DNA of 64,000 bases. Origin: Flavobacterium panici. GTDB lineage: Bacteria; Bacteroidota; Bacteroidia; Flavobacteriales; Flavobacteriaceae. Where the stretch lies: positions 141,003 through 205,002 of the forward strand of contig NZ_CAIJDE010000044.1 of assembly GCF_903819335.1 (NCBI RefSeq), written 5' to 3'. Under the pieces are notes generated by a model. It searched no databases and was not told where the DNA came from. It saw only the letters and a program-made list of their open reading frames with translations. Positions 34,169-43,360 of this stretch are shown one piece after another (position 1 is the first letter of the stretch; each line of letters starts with the position of its first letter). The position numbers were made by a program, and so were the translations under genes.

Positions 34169-34308
34169 TTAACACATAGAGACATAGTTTTTTGGTGCTT
34201 ATAAAAAAGGCGTTTCACTTGCATTAATGCACATAGCTATGTGTGAGAAACGTGTTTCTTTTTGTATTCTTTAATTAAACACATTAAATCTATGTTTCTA
34301 TGTGTTTA
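34169..34308. repeat. Palindromic dispersed element, copy 2 (140 bp)
   Basis: The left arm TTAACACATAGAGACATAG (34169-34187) is inverted at 34290-34308, with an inner AAAAAAGGCGTTTCACTT and ACATAGCTATGTGTGAGAAA. Same blocks in the same order as copy 1 at 7918-8095, but without its outer 18-bp extension. Both copies lie just after an ORF stop. Confidence 0.7.
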
Positions 34309-34331
34309 GATATAAGTAATAGAGATATAAT

Positions 34332-34366
34332 AAAAAACCCGACAACGAAATGCTGTCGGGTTTTTG
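34332..34366. terminator. Bidirectional terminator before ilvE
   Basis: AAAAAACCCGACA-N9-TGTCGGGTTTTT, between convergent genes. Confidence 0.85.
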
Positions 34367-34385
34367 TTTTTATTCTGATTTTGGA

Positions 34386-35456
34386 TTATTGAACTTTAAC
34401 TGTCCATCCATAAGTATCTTCTGAAAGTTTATTTTGAAGACTTGTTAGTTTTTCTTTTAAGAATGAGGCGTATGAATTCTCGATTGGCGTTAATTCAAAA
34501 TACTCATCTTTATAAGAGAATCCTTTGATAACACTGATAACTGCAGCAGTTCCGGCTCCGAAGATTTCTTTTAAAGATCCGTTTTTAGCAGCTTCAACTA
34601 ATTCTGAAACAATTACCGGACGAACTTCTACATTCAATCCTTCTTTTTCAGCCATTGCAATTAAACTTTTTCTGGTAATACCATCTAAAATTCTTTCGCT
34701 TGTTGGAGCTGTTAATAAAGTATCGTTGATTCTGAAGAAAACGTTCATTGTTCCAGCTTCTTCTAATTTAGTGTGCGTTGCATCATCAGTCCAAATAACT
34801 TGTTGAAAACCTTCTTTGTTTGCCAGGTTAGTTGGATAGAATTGAGCAGCATAGTTTCCGGCAGCTTTTGCAGCACCAATTCCACCATTTGCAGCTCTAC
34901 TATAATGTTCAGCAATAATTACTTTTACTTCACCACCATAATAAGATTTTGCAGGTGAAAGTAAAATCATGAATTTATACTCGTCAGATGGATTTGCAAT
35001 AACCCCAGGACCAGTAGCAATCATAAAAGGACGAATGTACATACTTGCACCGTTTCCTCTTTGAATCCATTCCTGATCGATTTTCAACAATTCATTTAAA
35101 CCTTCTAAAAATATATCTTCCGGAACTTCAGGCATAGCCATACGTACAGCAGAATTATTGAAACGCTTGTAGTTTTCATCAGGTCTAAACAACCAAACAT
35201 CATTATTTTCATCTTTATAAGCTTTCATTCCTTCAAAAATCGCTTGTCCATAATGAAAGACTTTTGAAGAAGGATCCATTAAAATCGGTGCATAAGGCTT
35301 AATGACCGGAGTCTGCCATTGTCCGTTTTTGTAATCACATTCAAATAAATGGTCTGTAAATACAGCACCAAAGCTTAAGTTTTCAAAGTCTACAGAACTT
35401 ATCTTAGACGAAGTAGCTTTTCTGATTTCAATTTTGCTTGTTTGAGTTGTACTCAT
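34386..35456 (-). CDS. ilvE: Branched-chain amino acid aminotransferase
   Basis: 356-aa PLP enzyme of fold type IV; interconverts Leu/Ile/Val and their 2-oxo acids with glutamate. Typical blocks: GQAIFEGMKAYKDENNDVWLFRPDENYKR (about 72-100), AKAAGNYAAQFYPT with the PLP lysine (about 196-209), and the C-terminal EIFGAGTAAVISVI. Length fits the IlvE/BCAT family (about 350-360). Single gene. Confidence 0.93.
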   Translation of the reverse strand: MSTTQTSKIEIRKATSSKISSVDFENLSFGAVFTDHLFECDYKNGQWQTPVIKPYAPILMDPSSKVFHYGQAIFEGMKAYKDENNDVWLFRPDENYKRFNNSAVRMAMPEVPEDIFLEGLNELLKIDQEWIQRGNGASMYIRPFMIATGPGVIANPSDEYKFMILLSPAKSYYGGEVKVIIAEHYSRAANGGIGAAKAAGNYAAQFYPTNLANKEGFQQVIWTDDATHTKLEEAGTMNVFFRINDTLLTAPTSERILDGITRKSLIAMAEKEGLNVEVRPVIVSELVEAAKNGSLKEIFGAGTAAVISVIKGFSYKDEYFELTPIENSYASFLKEKLTSLQNKLSEDTYGWTVKVQ

Positions 35457-35767
35457 AATTATGTAAAGTTTTTATCTAATTTGTATTCTTAACAGATGAA
35501 AATATAACGTAATGATCTGATGAAGAATAGGTTTTCTTAAATGCAAAATTACGGAAAAATATATAATTTACTTGGTAAAACTGCATTAATTCCTGTGTTT
35601 AACTGAGATTTATTTATCTTATAATAAACCGAAAATTTTTGCGGAGTTTTATAAGGAATTTATGAAAAAACTATCATTTTTTAAGGCTTTACGCATTTGT
35701 TTTGAGTAATTTTGACTTAGAAAATGGGTTACAGATCAATAATTATCCATTGCAAAATTCGAAAATT

Positions 35768-36433
35768 GTGAAAAGAGAAATAATTAAAACGCTAGATGGT
35801 TCAACTACAATTCATTTAGAAGAATGGAACGAAAGTTACCATTCAAAACATGGTGCCATACAAGAAGCAAAACATGTATTTATAAAAAATGGTTTGTCCT
35901 TATTTGAGAGTAATCCGGTGTCAATTCTTGAAATTGGTTTTGGAACGGGTTTGAATGCTTTTATAACCTTTTTAGAATCAGAACATAAACAGCAACAAAT
36001 AAATTATGTTGGGGTAGAAGCGTATCCTGTAAATGCCGAAGAAATTCTGGGAATGAATTATGTTGCCGAACTTGAGGCATTGAAATTTGAGAACATTTTC
36101 GAAAAAATGCATAAAACGGAATGGAATGAGAAAAACGAAATTAGCAGCCAATTCTCGTTAACTAAAAGGAAACAATTTTTTGATGAAATAAACGATTTTG
36201 AAATTTTTGATTTGATTTACTTTGATGCCTTCGGATATCGCGTGCAGCCGGAGCTTTGGAGTACTGAAATTTTTCAGAAAATGTACAATAGTTTAAAACC
36301 TAATGGAGTCCTTGTTACTTATGCAGCCCGCGGAGTTGTTAAAAGAAGCATGATTTCTGTTGGATTTACAGTCGAAAAATTAGCAGGCCCGCCGGGAAAA
36401 CGAGAAATGTTTAGAGCCTTTAAAAAGGTGTAA
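35768..36433 (+). CDS. mnmD: tRNA (5-methylaminomethyl-2-thiouridine)-methyltransferase MnmD
   Basis: SAM-dependent enzyme that makes the final methylation of mnm5s2U34 in tRNA (MnmD, without an oxidase domain). Motif I reads ILEIGFGTGLNAFI and the catalytic segment FDLIYFDAFGYRVQPELW. I start at GTG 35768 (MKREIIKTLDGSTTIHLEEW, 221 aa), which is the family N-terminus. A TTG at 35702 would add 22 non-conserved residues, and a -7-like TAATTTTG at 35707-35714 would put the transcript start after that TTG. Confidence 0.8.
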   Translation: MKREIIKTLDGSTTIHLEEWNESYHSKHGAIQEAKHVFIKNGLSLFESNPVSILEIGFGTGLNAFITFLESEHKQQQINYVGVEAYPVNAEEILGMNYVAELEALKFENIFEKMHKTEWNEKNEISSQFSLTKRKQFFDEINDFEIFDLIYFDAFGYRVQPELWSTEIFQKMYNSLKPNGVLVTYAARGVVKRSMISVGFTVEKLAGPPGKREMFRAFKKV

Positions 36434-36599
36434 TTTAGTTGTTTAGAATGGTTCTATATTGATTTATCTGTACTAAGAAAACGTATTCGTTGCTAAAGTT
36501 TTTAAAAAAATAAGTTAAAAAGAAACTTTATATGTGATTAATGTTTACATTTGGTGCGAGTTTAAAAATATAGATAACCCCCAAAAATCTTATTTTATT

Positions 36600-36797
36600 A
36601 TGTCAAAAATGATGTTTGATTACACGAAATCAATACTTGAGAGAGTTAGTTTCGACCCGGTACTTTTCTGCAGAGAGTTAGAAAAAGCTATCAAAACACT
36701 GTTACCATACGAAATGGAACAATTGCAAGAATGGTTATTAAATTTCATTATTGAAAAACCAGAATTAAAACAAAGTCTACTACTAATTAAAGTATAA
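36600..36797 (+). CDS. Conserved-type short protein, 65 aa
   Basis: MSKMMFDYTKSILERVSFDP then VLFCRELEKAIKTLLPYEME and QLQEWLLNFIIEKPELKQSL: a compact helical protein. An upstream -7-like TACATTTG (36546-36553) would start transcription about 40 nt before ATG 36600; the earlier ATG 36534 lies upstream of that site and gives a non-helical extension. A terminator follows at 36800. Function unknown. Confidence 0.7.
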   Translation: MSKMMFDYTKSILERVSFDPVLFCRELEKAIKTLLPYEMEQLQEWLLNFIIEKPELKQSLLLIKV

Positions 36798-36799
36798 AA

Positions 36800-36828
36800 G
36801 AAAAGGAGCCAAATTGGCTCCTTTTTTT
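36800..36828. terminator. Bidirectional terminator between the 65-aa gene and oxyR
   Basis: AAAAGGAGCCAA-ATT-GGCTCCTTTT with T run, 3-33 bp from both stops. Confidence 0.85.
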
Positions 36829-36832
36829 ATGC

Positions 36833-37774
36833 TTATTTCTTTTGCAGCGGACTAATGATTTGAACGTTCTGAAAAACAATTGCTCCTTTTACAACGCCGG
36901 CAATTGTAGATCGAATTGCGTCAATGATTTGCATTTTTAATTCGCTCTTTGGGTAAATCAAACTTACCTCACGGGCAGGTTTTGGTTCCTTAAAGTTTCG
37001 TAGTTTCAGTTTATCGGATTCTTTTAAGTCTAAGGTGTGCAAGTACGGAAGTAATGTTGTACCCAAACCTTCGTCGGCTAATTTTATTAAAGTTTCAAAA
37101 CTACCGCTTTGAATCTGAAAATTATTTTGCTCGACATCAGTACCGTTTTTACATAAATTTAAAATTCCGTCTCTAAAGCAATGTCCGTCTTGTAAAAGTA
37201 AAATCTCATTAATGTTTAAATCAGCCACTTCGATTTCTTCTTTTTGAAAGCTGTGATGATGCTCCGGAATGTAAGCTACAAACGGCTCAAAGTATAAGAC
37301 TATTTCTTTTATCTTTTCATCTTCAAGCGGAGTTGCTGCAATTGCTGCATCAAGATGACCATTTTTTAGCTTTACAATAATTTCATCTGTATTAAGCTCT
37401 TCAATTAAAAGCTTCACCTTTGGATATTTTTTAATGAAATTATTCAAAAACATTGGTAAAAGCGTTGGCATAATAGTCGGAATAATTCCTAAACGAAATT
37501 CTCCTCCTATAAAACCTTTTTGCTGTTCAACAATATCTTTAATACGATCTGCTTCGTTTACAATATTTTTTGCCTGATTTACAATCTTTTGTCCAATATC
37601 TGTAAGCTGAATAGGTTTTTTACTTCTGTCAAAAATTAAAATATTAAGTTCTTCTTCAATTTTTTGAATCTGCATACTTAATGTGGGTTGTGTCACGAAA
37701 CATTTTTCGGCCGCAAGAGTAAAGTTTTTATGCTCTGCAACTGCTAACACATATTGTAATTGAGTTATCGTCAT
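36833..37774 (-). CDS. oxyR: Hydrogen-peroxide sensing LysR-type regulator OxyR
   Basis: 313 aa: N-terminal winged HTH (residues 3-60, FTLAAEKCFVTQPTLSMQIQKIEEEL) and substrate-like sensor domain. The peroxide-sensing cysteines are at 199 and 208 (GHCFRDGILNLC), exactly the numbering and spacing of E. coli OxyR. It lies divergent to a dps gene with about 110 bp between the starts, the classic arrangement of regulator and target. Confidence 0.92.
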   Translation of the reverse strand: MTITQLQYVLAVAEHKNFTLAAEKCFVTQPTLSMQIQKIEEELNILIFDRSKKPIQLTDIGQKIVNQAKNIVNEADRIKDIVEQQKGFIGGEFRLGIIPTIMPTLLPMFLNNFIKKYPKVKLLIEELNTDEIIVKLKNGHLDAAIAATPLEDEKIKEIVLYFEPFVAYIPEHHHSFQKEEIEVADLNINEILLLQDGHCFRDGILNLCKNGTDVEQNNFQIQSGSFETLIKLADEGLGTTLLPYLHTLDLKESDKLKLRNFKEPKPAREVSLIYPKSELKMQIIDAIRSTIAGVVKGAIVFQNVQIISPLQKK

Positions 37775-37884
37775 TTTGATAGTAATTTTTGATACAAAAA
37801 TAAGTAAATATAATTTTTTTTTATAATTTTTTTAATGAAGATAATTTAAATTTGTAGTAAACTTAGTTATAAAAAATGAAGATT

Positions 37885-38364
37885 ATGAAAACAAATATTT
37901 TAGGATTACCTGTAAAAGAGTCAGAATTGTTAGTGAAAGAATTAAATGTTTTATTATCAAATTTTCAGGTATACTATCAAAATTTAAGAGGAATTCATTG
38001 GAATATTCGTGGAAAACGTTTCTTCGATTTACATGTAAAATTTGAAGAACTATATACAGATTCACAATTAAAAATAGATATGATTGCAGAAAGGGTTTTA
38101 ACAATTGGCGGAACTCCGCTGCACACTTTTGAAGATTATATCAAGAACAATAAATTGACAGTTGGAAAAAATATCTCTAACGATGAAAAAGCAGTTCAGT
38201 TAATTGTAAATTCATTATCGGATTTGTTAAAAATTGAAAGAGAAATCCTGAATAAATCTGGCGAAATTAATGATGAAGGTACAAATTCAATGATGAGTGA
38301 CTTTATTGCAGAGCAGGAAAAAACAATTTGGATGATGAATGCATGGCTTGATGAATCGCTATAA
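37885..38364 (+). CDS. dps: Dps-family DNA-protecting ferritin
   Basis: 159 aa from ATG 37885 (an ATG 9 bp earlier gives MKI as an extension). The ferritin-like four-helix bundle has the Dps signature: NLRGIHWNIRGKRFFDLHVKFEELYTD (ferroxidase His/Asp/Glu at helix 1-2) and IAERVLTIGGTPLHTFEDY. Oxidises Fe2+ with H2O2, stores iron and coats DNA. A -7-like TAAATTTG lies at 37847-37854, 30 bp before the start, between it and the divergent oxyR, so peroxide control is expected. Confidence 0.92.
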   Translation: MKTNILGLPVKESELLVKELNVLLSNFQVYYQNLRGIHWNIRGKRFFDLHVKFEELYTDSQLKIDMIAERVLTIGGTPLHTFEDYIKNNKLTVGKNISNDEKAVQLIVNSLSDLLKIEREILNKSGEINDEGTNSMMSDFIAEQEKTIWMMNAWLDESL

Positions 38365-38386
38365 TTTATTGTTTATGAATGTATTA

Positions 38387-38430
38387 AAAAGCAGAATGGT
38401 CTAGTTTGATTATTCTGCTTTTATGTTTTT
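38387..38430 (+). terminator. Terminator of dps
   Basis: AAAAGCAGAAT / ATTCTGCTTTT with a 14-nt loop, followed by a T-rich stretch. Confidence 0.7.
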
Positions 38431-38462
38431 GTTAAAATTGTATAAAATTTTTGCCTTGTCGC

Positions 38463-38492
38463 TTTGATTTTATTTGTTTAACGCTATTTTTG
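38463..38492 (+). promoter_or_regulatory. Promoter of the SulP/carbonic anhydrase group
   Basis: TTTG at 38463-38466, 18-bp spacer, TATTTTTG at 38485-38492: both boxes match the Bacteroidota consensus. The start codon at 38498 is only 5 bp beyond, so the mRNA would be leaderless or nearly so. Confidence 0.6.
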
Positions 38493-38497
38493 CCACA

Positions 38498-38776
38498 ATG
38501 AAAATATTAGCACGCATATTATTATTCATATTTATTGCCTTCTTATCGACCCCGACAATTGTTCAGGCGATTAAGAAAGGAAGTTCGTGCGTGTCTTTTA
38601 ATTTTTCTGAAGAAGAAGTGCATAAAGAACTAAAATCTGTAGTGCATCCTGTAATTTTAGAACACGAAGCACCGCTTCCTGTTTACATTCAAAAGAAAAC
38701 GATAGTTTCTGAAAACATCGTAAAACTAGATAATATTTCTCCGAGCATATTTGCTCCACCACCCAACTTGGCATAA
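38498..38776 (+). CDS. Small secreted protein, 92 aa, ahead of sulP
   Basis: MKILARILLFIFIAFLSTPT then IVQAIKKGSSCVSFNFSEEE: a signal peptide with cleavage after VQA, then a mature ~68-residue acidic/basic chain that ends PSIFAPPPNLA. An ATG at 38474 would lie before the promoter -7 box. The gene is 80 bp before the SulP transporter on the same strand, with no terminator between, so it may belong to the same transcript. No known domain. Confidence 0.7.
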   Translation: MKILARILLFIFIAFLSTPTIVQAIKKGSSCVSFNFSEEEVHKELKSVVHPVILEHEAPLPVYIQKKTIVSENIVKLDNISPSIFAPPPNLA

Positions 38777-38856
38777 TACTTCCGATTATTTAAAGAACAA
38801 CTGTATTTACAGCAAATGCAGCATGGTTCTAATGTATCAATTTTTAGTATTGTATT

Positions 38857-40503
38857 ATGACAAAAAAAATCAATCTTTTTGCCAACCTTAAGTCTGACTT
38901 TGCTTCAGGTTTAGTGGTTTTCTTGGTGGCTCTTCCATTGTGTTTAGGTATTGCAATGGCTTCTGGAGCGCCGTTATTTTCTGGAATTATTGCGGGTGTT
39001 ATTGGAGGTATTGTGGTAGGTTATTTAAGCCAGTCACATATTAGCGTTTCTGGCCCTGCGGCTGGTTTAACAGCAATTATTTTAACAGCTATTACTGATT
39101 TTGGTGCCTTTGATGTGTTTTTACTGTCTGTGTTTATTGCAGGACTAATTCAATTGGCATTAGGATTTTTAAAAGCGGGAAGTATATCAAACTATTTTCC
39201 AACAAACGTAATCGAAGGAATGCTTGCAGGTATCGGAATCATTATTATTCTGAAACAAATTCCGCATGCATTTGGTTACGATGCTGATTTTGAAGGCGAT
39301 CAGGCTTTTATTCAAAACGACGGAAGCAATTCATTTTCATTTCTTTTTGATGTCTTAAATCATATCAATTTAGGAGCAGTTGTGATTTCATTTGTTTCAC
39401 TTGTAATATTAATTTCATGGGATAAAGTTCCTTTTTTAAAGAGATTAAAATTAGTTCCGGGTGCACTTGTAGCTGTTATCCTGGGAGTTTTATTAAATGA
39501 ATTTTTTATATCAACAGGAAGCTCATTGGCAATTGCAAAAGAACATTTGGTTTCTTTGCCAGTTCCAAAGTCTTTTGATGATTTTAAATCCATTATAATT
39601 ACACCAAATTTTTCTGCAGTAACAAATCCGCAGGTTTGGGTTGTAGCTGTTACAATTGCCATTGTAGCTTCTATCGAAACACTTTTGTGTATTGAGGCTT
39701 CAGACAGAATGGATGTTCAAAAACGTTATACTGATACCAATGTTGAGCTTAGAGCGCAGGGTATAGGTAATATTGCAAGTTCACTTTTGGGCGGATTACC
39801 AATGACTTCTGTTGTAGTAAGATCTTCTGCAAATAATAACGCAGGTGCAAAATCTAAAATGTCATCTATCATTCATGGTGTACTTTTATTGATAAGTGTA
39901 TTGTCGATTCCGGCAATTTTAAATAAAATTCCTTTGGCAACTTTGGCTACGGTTTTAATCTTGGTTGGATATAAATTAGCAAAACCAGCAACCTTTATGC
40001 ATTTCTGGGAAAAGGGGAAATACCAGTTTGTCCCTTTTATCGCAACTTTGGTCTTTGTGGTTGCGACAGATTTGCTTAAGGGAGTTGCTTTAGGAATTAT
40101 CATTAGTATCATTTTTGTTTTAAGAGGAAATTTAAAAAGAGCTTACATCTTCAAAAAAGAAGAATATGAAGATGGCGATGTCATTCATATCGATTTAGCG
40201 CAGGAAGTTTCTTTTTTAAATAAAGCCGCAATCAAACAAACATTAAGTGAAATTCCGGAAAATTCTAAAGTAATTATTAATGCGCATGATACAGAATATA
40301 TTGCTCATGATGTATTAGATTTAATTCGTGAATTTAAGGAAACCCGCGCTATCGATGAAAATATCAAAGTAAAGCTAAAAGGTTTTAAAGAAGCATACGA
40401 ATTAGAAAATACTCCGGATAATAACAATCACGTTACGATTGAACATTATTATGATGTTGCAAAACGAGCATTGGTTAAGAAAGAACAAAAAGAAAAATTT
40501 TAA
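38857..40503 (+). CDS. SulP family anion transporter (probably bicarbonate)
   Basis: 548 aa with about ten to twelve membrane segments (residues 10-430) and a C-terminal STAS domain (about 440-540: GDVIHIDLAQEVSFLNKAAIKQTL). The motif SGPAAGLTAIILTAI and GGLPMTSVVVRSSANNNAGAKSKMSSIIHG follow the SulP pattern. A carbonic anhydrase gene lies 121 bp downstream, a pairing usual for Na+-dependent bicarbonate uptake (BicA-like). Sulfate uptake cannot be excluded. Confidence 0.87.
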   Translation: MTKKINLFANLKSDFASGLVVFLVALPLCLGIAMASGAPLFSGIIAGVIGGIVVGYLSQSHISVSGPAAGLTAIILTAITDFGAFDVFLLSVFIAGLIQLALGFLKAGSISNYFPTNVIEGMLAGIGIIIILKQIPHAFGYDADFEGDQAFIQNDGSNSFSFLFDVLNHINLGAVVISFVSLVILISWDKVPFLKRLKLVPGALVAVILGVLLNEFFISTGSSLAIAKEHLVSLPVPKSFDDFKSIIITPNFSAVTNPQVWVVAVTIAIVASIETLLCIEASDRMDVQKRYTDTNVELRAQGIGNIASSLLGGLPMTSVVVRSSANNNAGAKSKMSSIIHGVLLLISVLSIPAILNKIPLATLATVLILVGYKLAKPATFMHFWEKGKYQFVPFIATLVFVVATDLLKGVALGIIISIIFVLRGNLKRAYIFKKEEYEDGDVIHIDLAQEVSFLNKAAIKQTLSEIPENSKVIINAHDTEYIAHDVLDLIREFKETRAIDENIKVKLKGFKEAYELENTPDNNNHVTIEHYYDVAKRALVKKEQKEKF

Positions 40504-40624
40504 ACAAATTATATAAATAAAGATATTATTCAGGTTTGAGAAATATCAAAATTTAAATAACTTTACAAAAAAGTCTTTTTGATATGCTTAAGCATTGATA
40601 ATACCAAGAAAAAACCTAAGAAAG

Positions 40625-41263
40625 ATGAGAAAGTTCTATGAACAAATATTAGAGAACAATAAAAAATGGGTAGAAGATTCATTAGCAAAAGATCCTAATT
40701 ATTTTGCTGATTTAGCAAAAGGGCAATCTCCGCCATTATTATGGATTGGATGTTCTGACAGCCGTGTTCCTGCAAACGAAATTATTGGGGCAAAACCTGG
40801 TGAAGTGTTTGTACACAGAAACATTGCTAACATGGTTGTTCACTCAGATATGAATATGTTAAGCGTACTGGATTATGCAGTAAACGTTTTAAAAGTAAAA
40901 CACGTTATTGTTTGCGGACATTACGGATGTGGTGGTGTAAAAGCGGCTATGGGTAATTTATCTGTTGGAATTATCGATAACTGGATTCGTCACATTAAAG
41001 ATGAATACCGTTTACATGATAAATATTTGAATTCTATTGAAGATGAAACAGAACGTTTTAATGCTTTTGTAGAAATCAATGCTAAAGAGCAAGTTTACAA
41101 TTTAGCTAAAACATCAATTGTGCAATCTGCTTGGAAAAACGGTCAGGATTTGATGCTTCACGGATGGGTTTACGGATTGAATTCTGGTTTTGTAACCGAT
41201 TTGAATGTGACCATTTCTTCGAATGATGAACTTGATGACGTTTACCAGTTGAGTAATCTATAA
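40625..41263 (+). CDS. Beta-class carbonic anhydrase
   Basis: 212 aa from ATG 40625 (MRKFYEQILENNKKWVEDSL). The zinc ligands are in CSDSRVPANEI (Cys and Asp) and HYGCGGVKAAM (His and Cys); both are standard. Hydrates CO2 to bicarbonate; here probably works with the preceding SulP transporter. ATG 40595 in the same frame would add ten residues without conservation. Confidence 0.93.
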   Translation: MRKFYEQILENNKKWVEDSLAKDPNYFADLAKGQSPPLLWIGCSDSRVPANEIIGAKPGEVFVHRNIANMVVHSDMNMLSVLDYAVNVLKVKHVIVCGHYGCGGVKAAMGNLSVGIIDNWIRHIKDEYRLHDKYLNSIEDETERFNAFVEINAKEQVYNLAKTSIVQSAWKNGQDLMLHGWVYGLNSGFVTDLNVTISSNDELDDVYQLSNL

Positions 41264-41270
41264 AAATAAA

Positions 41271-41299
41271 AAATCGCCTCAAAAGGGCGATTTTTTTTT
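41271..41299. terminator. Bidirectional terminator after carbonic anhydrase
   Basis: AAATCGCC / GGCGATTT with T run, between convergent genes. Confidence 0.8.
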
Positions 41300-42500
41300 A
41301 TTCATTTTCGTCTAGATTTTCATTAAATGCAGATGGTAACATCGTTGGAATAAACTTAATTAAAATCGGCAGTAATAAACTTCCGCCCGGAAGTAGAAAT
41401 ATAGTCAGGGACGGAATCGTTTTACAAATATCTAAAAGCTGTTTTTTTACTTTTTTCTTTTCCTTCGCATCTAAATCCCTTGTTGTAGAATAAGCCAATA
41501 GAACCATTAATTCCTTACTCTGAACAATTTCCTTAATTAATCTGTTTTTGTTTCTTATAATCAGTTTTACAACGCTGTGCGTCATCTGGTCGTAGAAATG
41601 CTTAACCGGATTGGAGTAATTAAAGTATGGGATTTTCTTTTTATGAGTCGTAATAAAATCATGGGTTGTGTCGATGCTTGTTTTTACAAAATCATCAGAA
41701 ACACCCATCATTGAACCTAAAGAATACAAGAAATAAGATTCTTCATTTTCGACAACACCATCGCTCCACAATGCCATTCCGGCCATGTCAATTAAATAAT
41801 AATGCTCTAAAGTATTTTTAAAATAATCTAATTGTAAAGTTTCCAGAGTATCTACGGTAACTTTCGAAAATTTAGAATAACGTATAGAAGCCTCAAAAAG
41901 TTTAATCAGCAAATCGTCGTGCTGCGATTTGATTGTTTTTGTTTTTAAAGCCAAACCTACGATTCCAAGAACCGTTTCTTCAATTCTTTTTAAATATTTT
42001 TCCGGAATTTGTCCGTGTTCTAAATATTGTCTAAAGGCCAAAACATCAATAAACAAAAGCGCATTAGTTACTAAATGCGAAAAGTTTTTGCTGATGATAC
42101 TGTCATTGGTCTGTACTCTTTCATCAATTATACTTTCTAATGAATGAGAAGGTGTGTCTTTTGGAAGCAGAATCTTAAACAAATTAAATCCTTCCGGGTT
42201 CATTTGCTTGTAGAATTTTAAAACTTCGGTAATAAAATTATTTGGTTCAGAATTTCTTTTTTCTAAACAAAAAACGTGATAAAGGGTATTTAATAAGGCA
42301 ATTTTAGAAATTTCGGTTTTAAACCAGCCTTTTATCGGAATTGGGATTTGAGAATCAATTGCAATGATATGACCGTAGATAAAACCAGTTTCTCTAACTT
42401 TATAGTAAAAGGAATCTGTAGTTTCAAAAGGAATTGCCTCTGAAAACTTCTGCTCACTAAAAAACTTATCGATCCAGCCGTGTGCTGATGGGTTAATCAT
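41298..42500 (-). CDS. LETM1-related protein
   Basis: 400 aa. The last 60 residues carry the LETM1-like ribosome-binding fold with a membrane-associated segment (TIPSLTIFLLPGGSLLLPIL then IKFIPTMLPSAFNENLDENE), as in the mitochondrial LETM1 C-terminus. The N-terminal 330 residues are mostly helical and carry no known enzyme motif. In Flavobacteriia these are annotated LETM1-related biofilm-associated; the cellular role is not known. Confidence 0.8.
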   Translation of the reverse strand: MINPSAHGWIDKFFSEQKFSEAIPFETTDSFYYKVRETGFIYGHIIAIDSQIPIPIKGWFKTEISKIALLNTLYHVFCLEKRNSEPNNFITEVLKFYKQMNPEGFNLFKILLPKDTPSHSLESIIDERVQTNDSIISKNFSHLVTNALLFIDVLAFRQYLEHGQIPEKYLKRIEETVLGIVGLALKTKTIKSQHDDLLIKLFEASIRYSKFSKVTVDTLETLQLDYFKNTLEHYYLIDMAGMALWSDGVVENEESYFLYSLGSMMGVSDDFVKTSIDTTHDFITTHKKKIPYFNYSNPVKHFYDQMTHSVVKLIIRNKNRLIKEIVQSKELMVLLAYSTTRDLDAKEKKKVKKQLLDICKTIPSLTIFLLPGGSLLLPILIKFIPTMLPSAFNENLDENE

Positions 42501-42561
42501 TGAATTATATTTATAACTGCAAAGCTATATCTTTTTCTTGTTTTAGAGTGAATTAAAAATA

Positions 42562-42599
42562 AAATAACCACTAGATTTTTGTGAAATATAGTGGTTATT
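42562..42599 (-). terminator. Terminator of sodC
   Basis: AATAACCACTA / TAGTGGTTATT with a 16-nt loop, 20 bp beyond the sodC stop. Confidence 0.7.
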
Positions 42600-42618
42600 A
42601 GCGTTTTATTATTTTTTA

Positions 42619-43146
42619 TTATTTAATTATCCCGGCACAGGCAACTCTTCCTCCGGCATTTCCGGTTGGCTGAGTTGTAAAATCATCTGTTCCCTGATGC
42701 ACAATTAAACCTTTTCCTAACACATCTTTAGTTGCATCGCCACAGCCTACGCACCATTCGTCAGTAGTTAAGGTTATAGTTCCGTTACCTTTTTCATCAG
42801 CGGTAAAGTTTCCAATATCACCTTTATGATATTCTCCAACTCCCCATTTTCCATGTTTTTTAAAAGTTGGGTTCCAGTGTCCGCCGGCAGAACTTCCGTC
42901 GGCAGCAGTACAATCTGCTTTTTCATGAATATGTATTGCATGAACTCCAGGCTGTAAACCAGAAACTTTTGCCGTAAAAGTTACTTTACCGTTTTTCTCC
43001 GTAAAAGTTGCAGTTCCGCTTACGTTACTACCACTTTTTGGTTCTAATGCTACAGTCAAAGTTTTAGCATCATTTGATTTTGTATTAGTCTTACAGCCAA
43101 TGATTAAAGCTGTAATTATAGCGAATGATACGATCAGTTTTTTCAT
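42619..43146 (-). CDS. sodC: Cu/Zn superoxide dismutase lipoprotein
   Basis: 175 aa from ATG 43146 (signal MKKLIVSFAIITALIIGC, lipobox Cys18). The copper/zinc ligands are in GVHAIHIHEKADC, GGHWNPTFKKHGK and LIVHQGTDDF; the disulfide partner is in GRVACAGIIK. Removes superoxide in the periplasm. An ATG at 43158 (MPVYM) is possible but would precede the signal peptide. Neighbours are also lipoproteins, but no operon is evident. Confidence 0.93.
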   Translation of the reverse strand: MKKLIVSFAIITALIIGCKTNTKSNDAKTLTVALEPKSGSNVSGTATFTEKNGKVTFTAKVSGLQPGVHAIHIHEKADCTAADGSSAGGHWNPTFKKHGKWGVGEYHKGDIGNFTADEKGNGTITLTTDEWCVGCGDATKDVLGKGLIVHQGTDDFTTQPTGNAGGRVACAGIIK

Positions 43147-43360
43147 ATATACGGGCATTTTAAATTAAAGATTAAGTAAATTTAACATAAAATAACGGAA
43201 TAATTTGACTCTAAAAGTTAAAAAAAAGTCAAACTATACGTCGTAATTTAAGATTGATTGAGCACAAAAACAAAAAATATTGCTTAAATTCGTAATAGTT
43301 TTAACGAAAATTTTCTGAAACTAAATTTTTCTAATTCGTTCATATTTAATACTTAATGTT

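Noticed and set aside
35702..35767. TTG start for MnmD
   Set aside because: The residues it adds are not typical of MnmD and a promoter-like box lies inside the extension; GTG 35768 fits the family.
37775..37884. OxyR operator (ATAG-N7-CTAT pattern)
   Set aside because: No convincing match could be found by eye, so no site is annotated.
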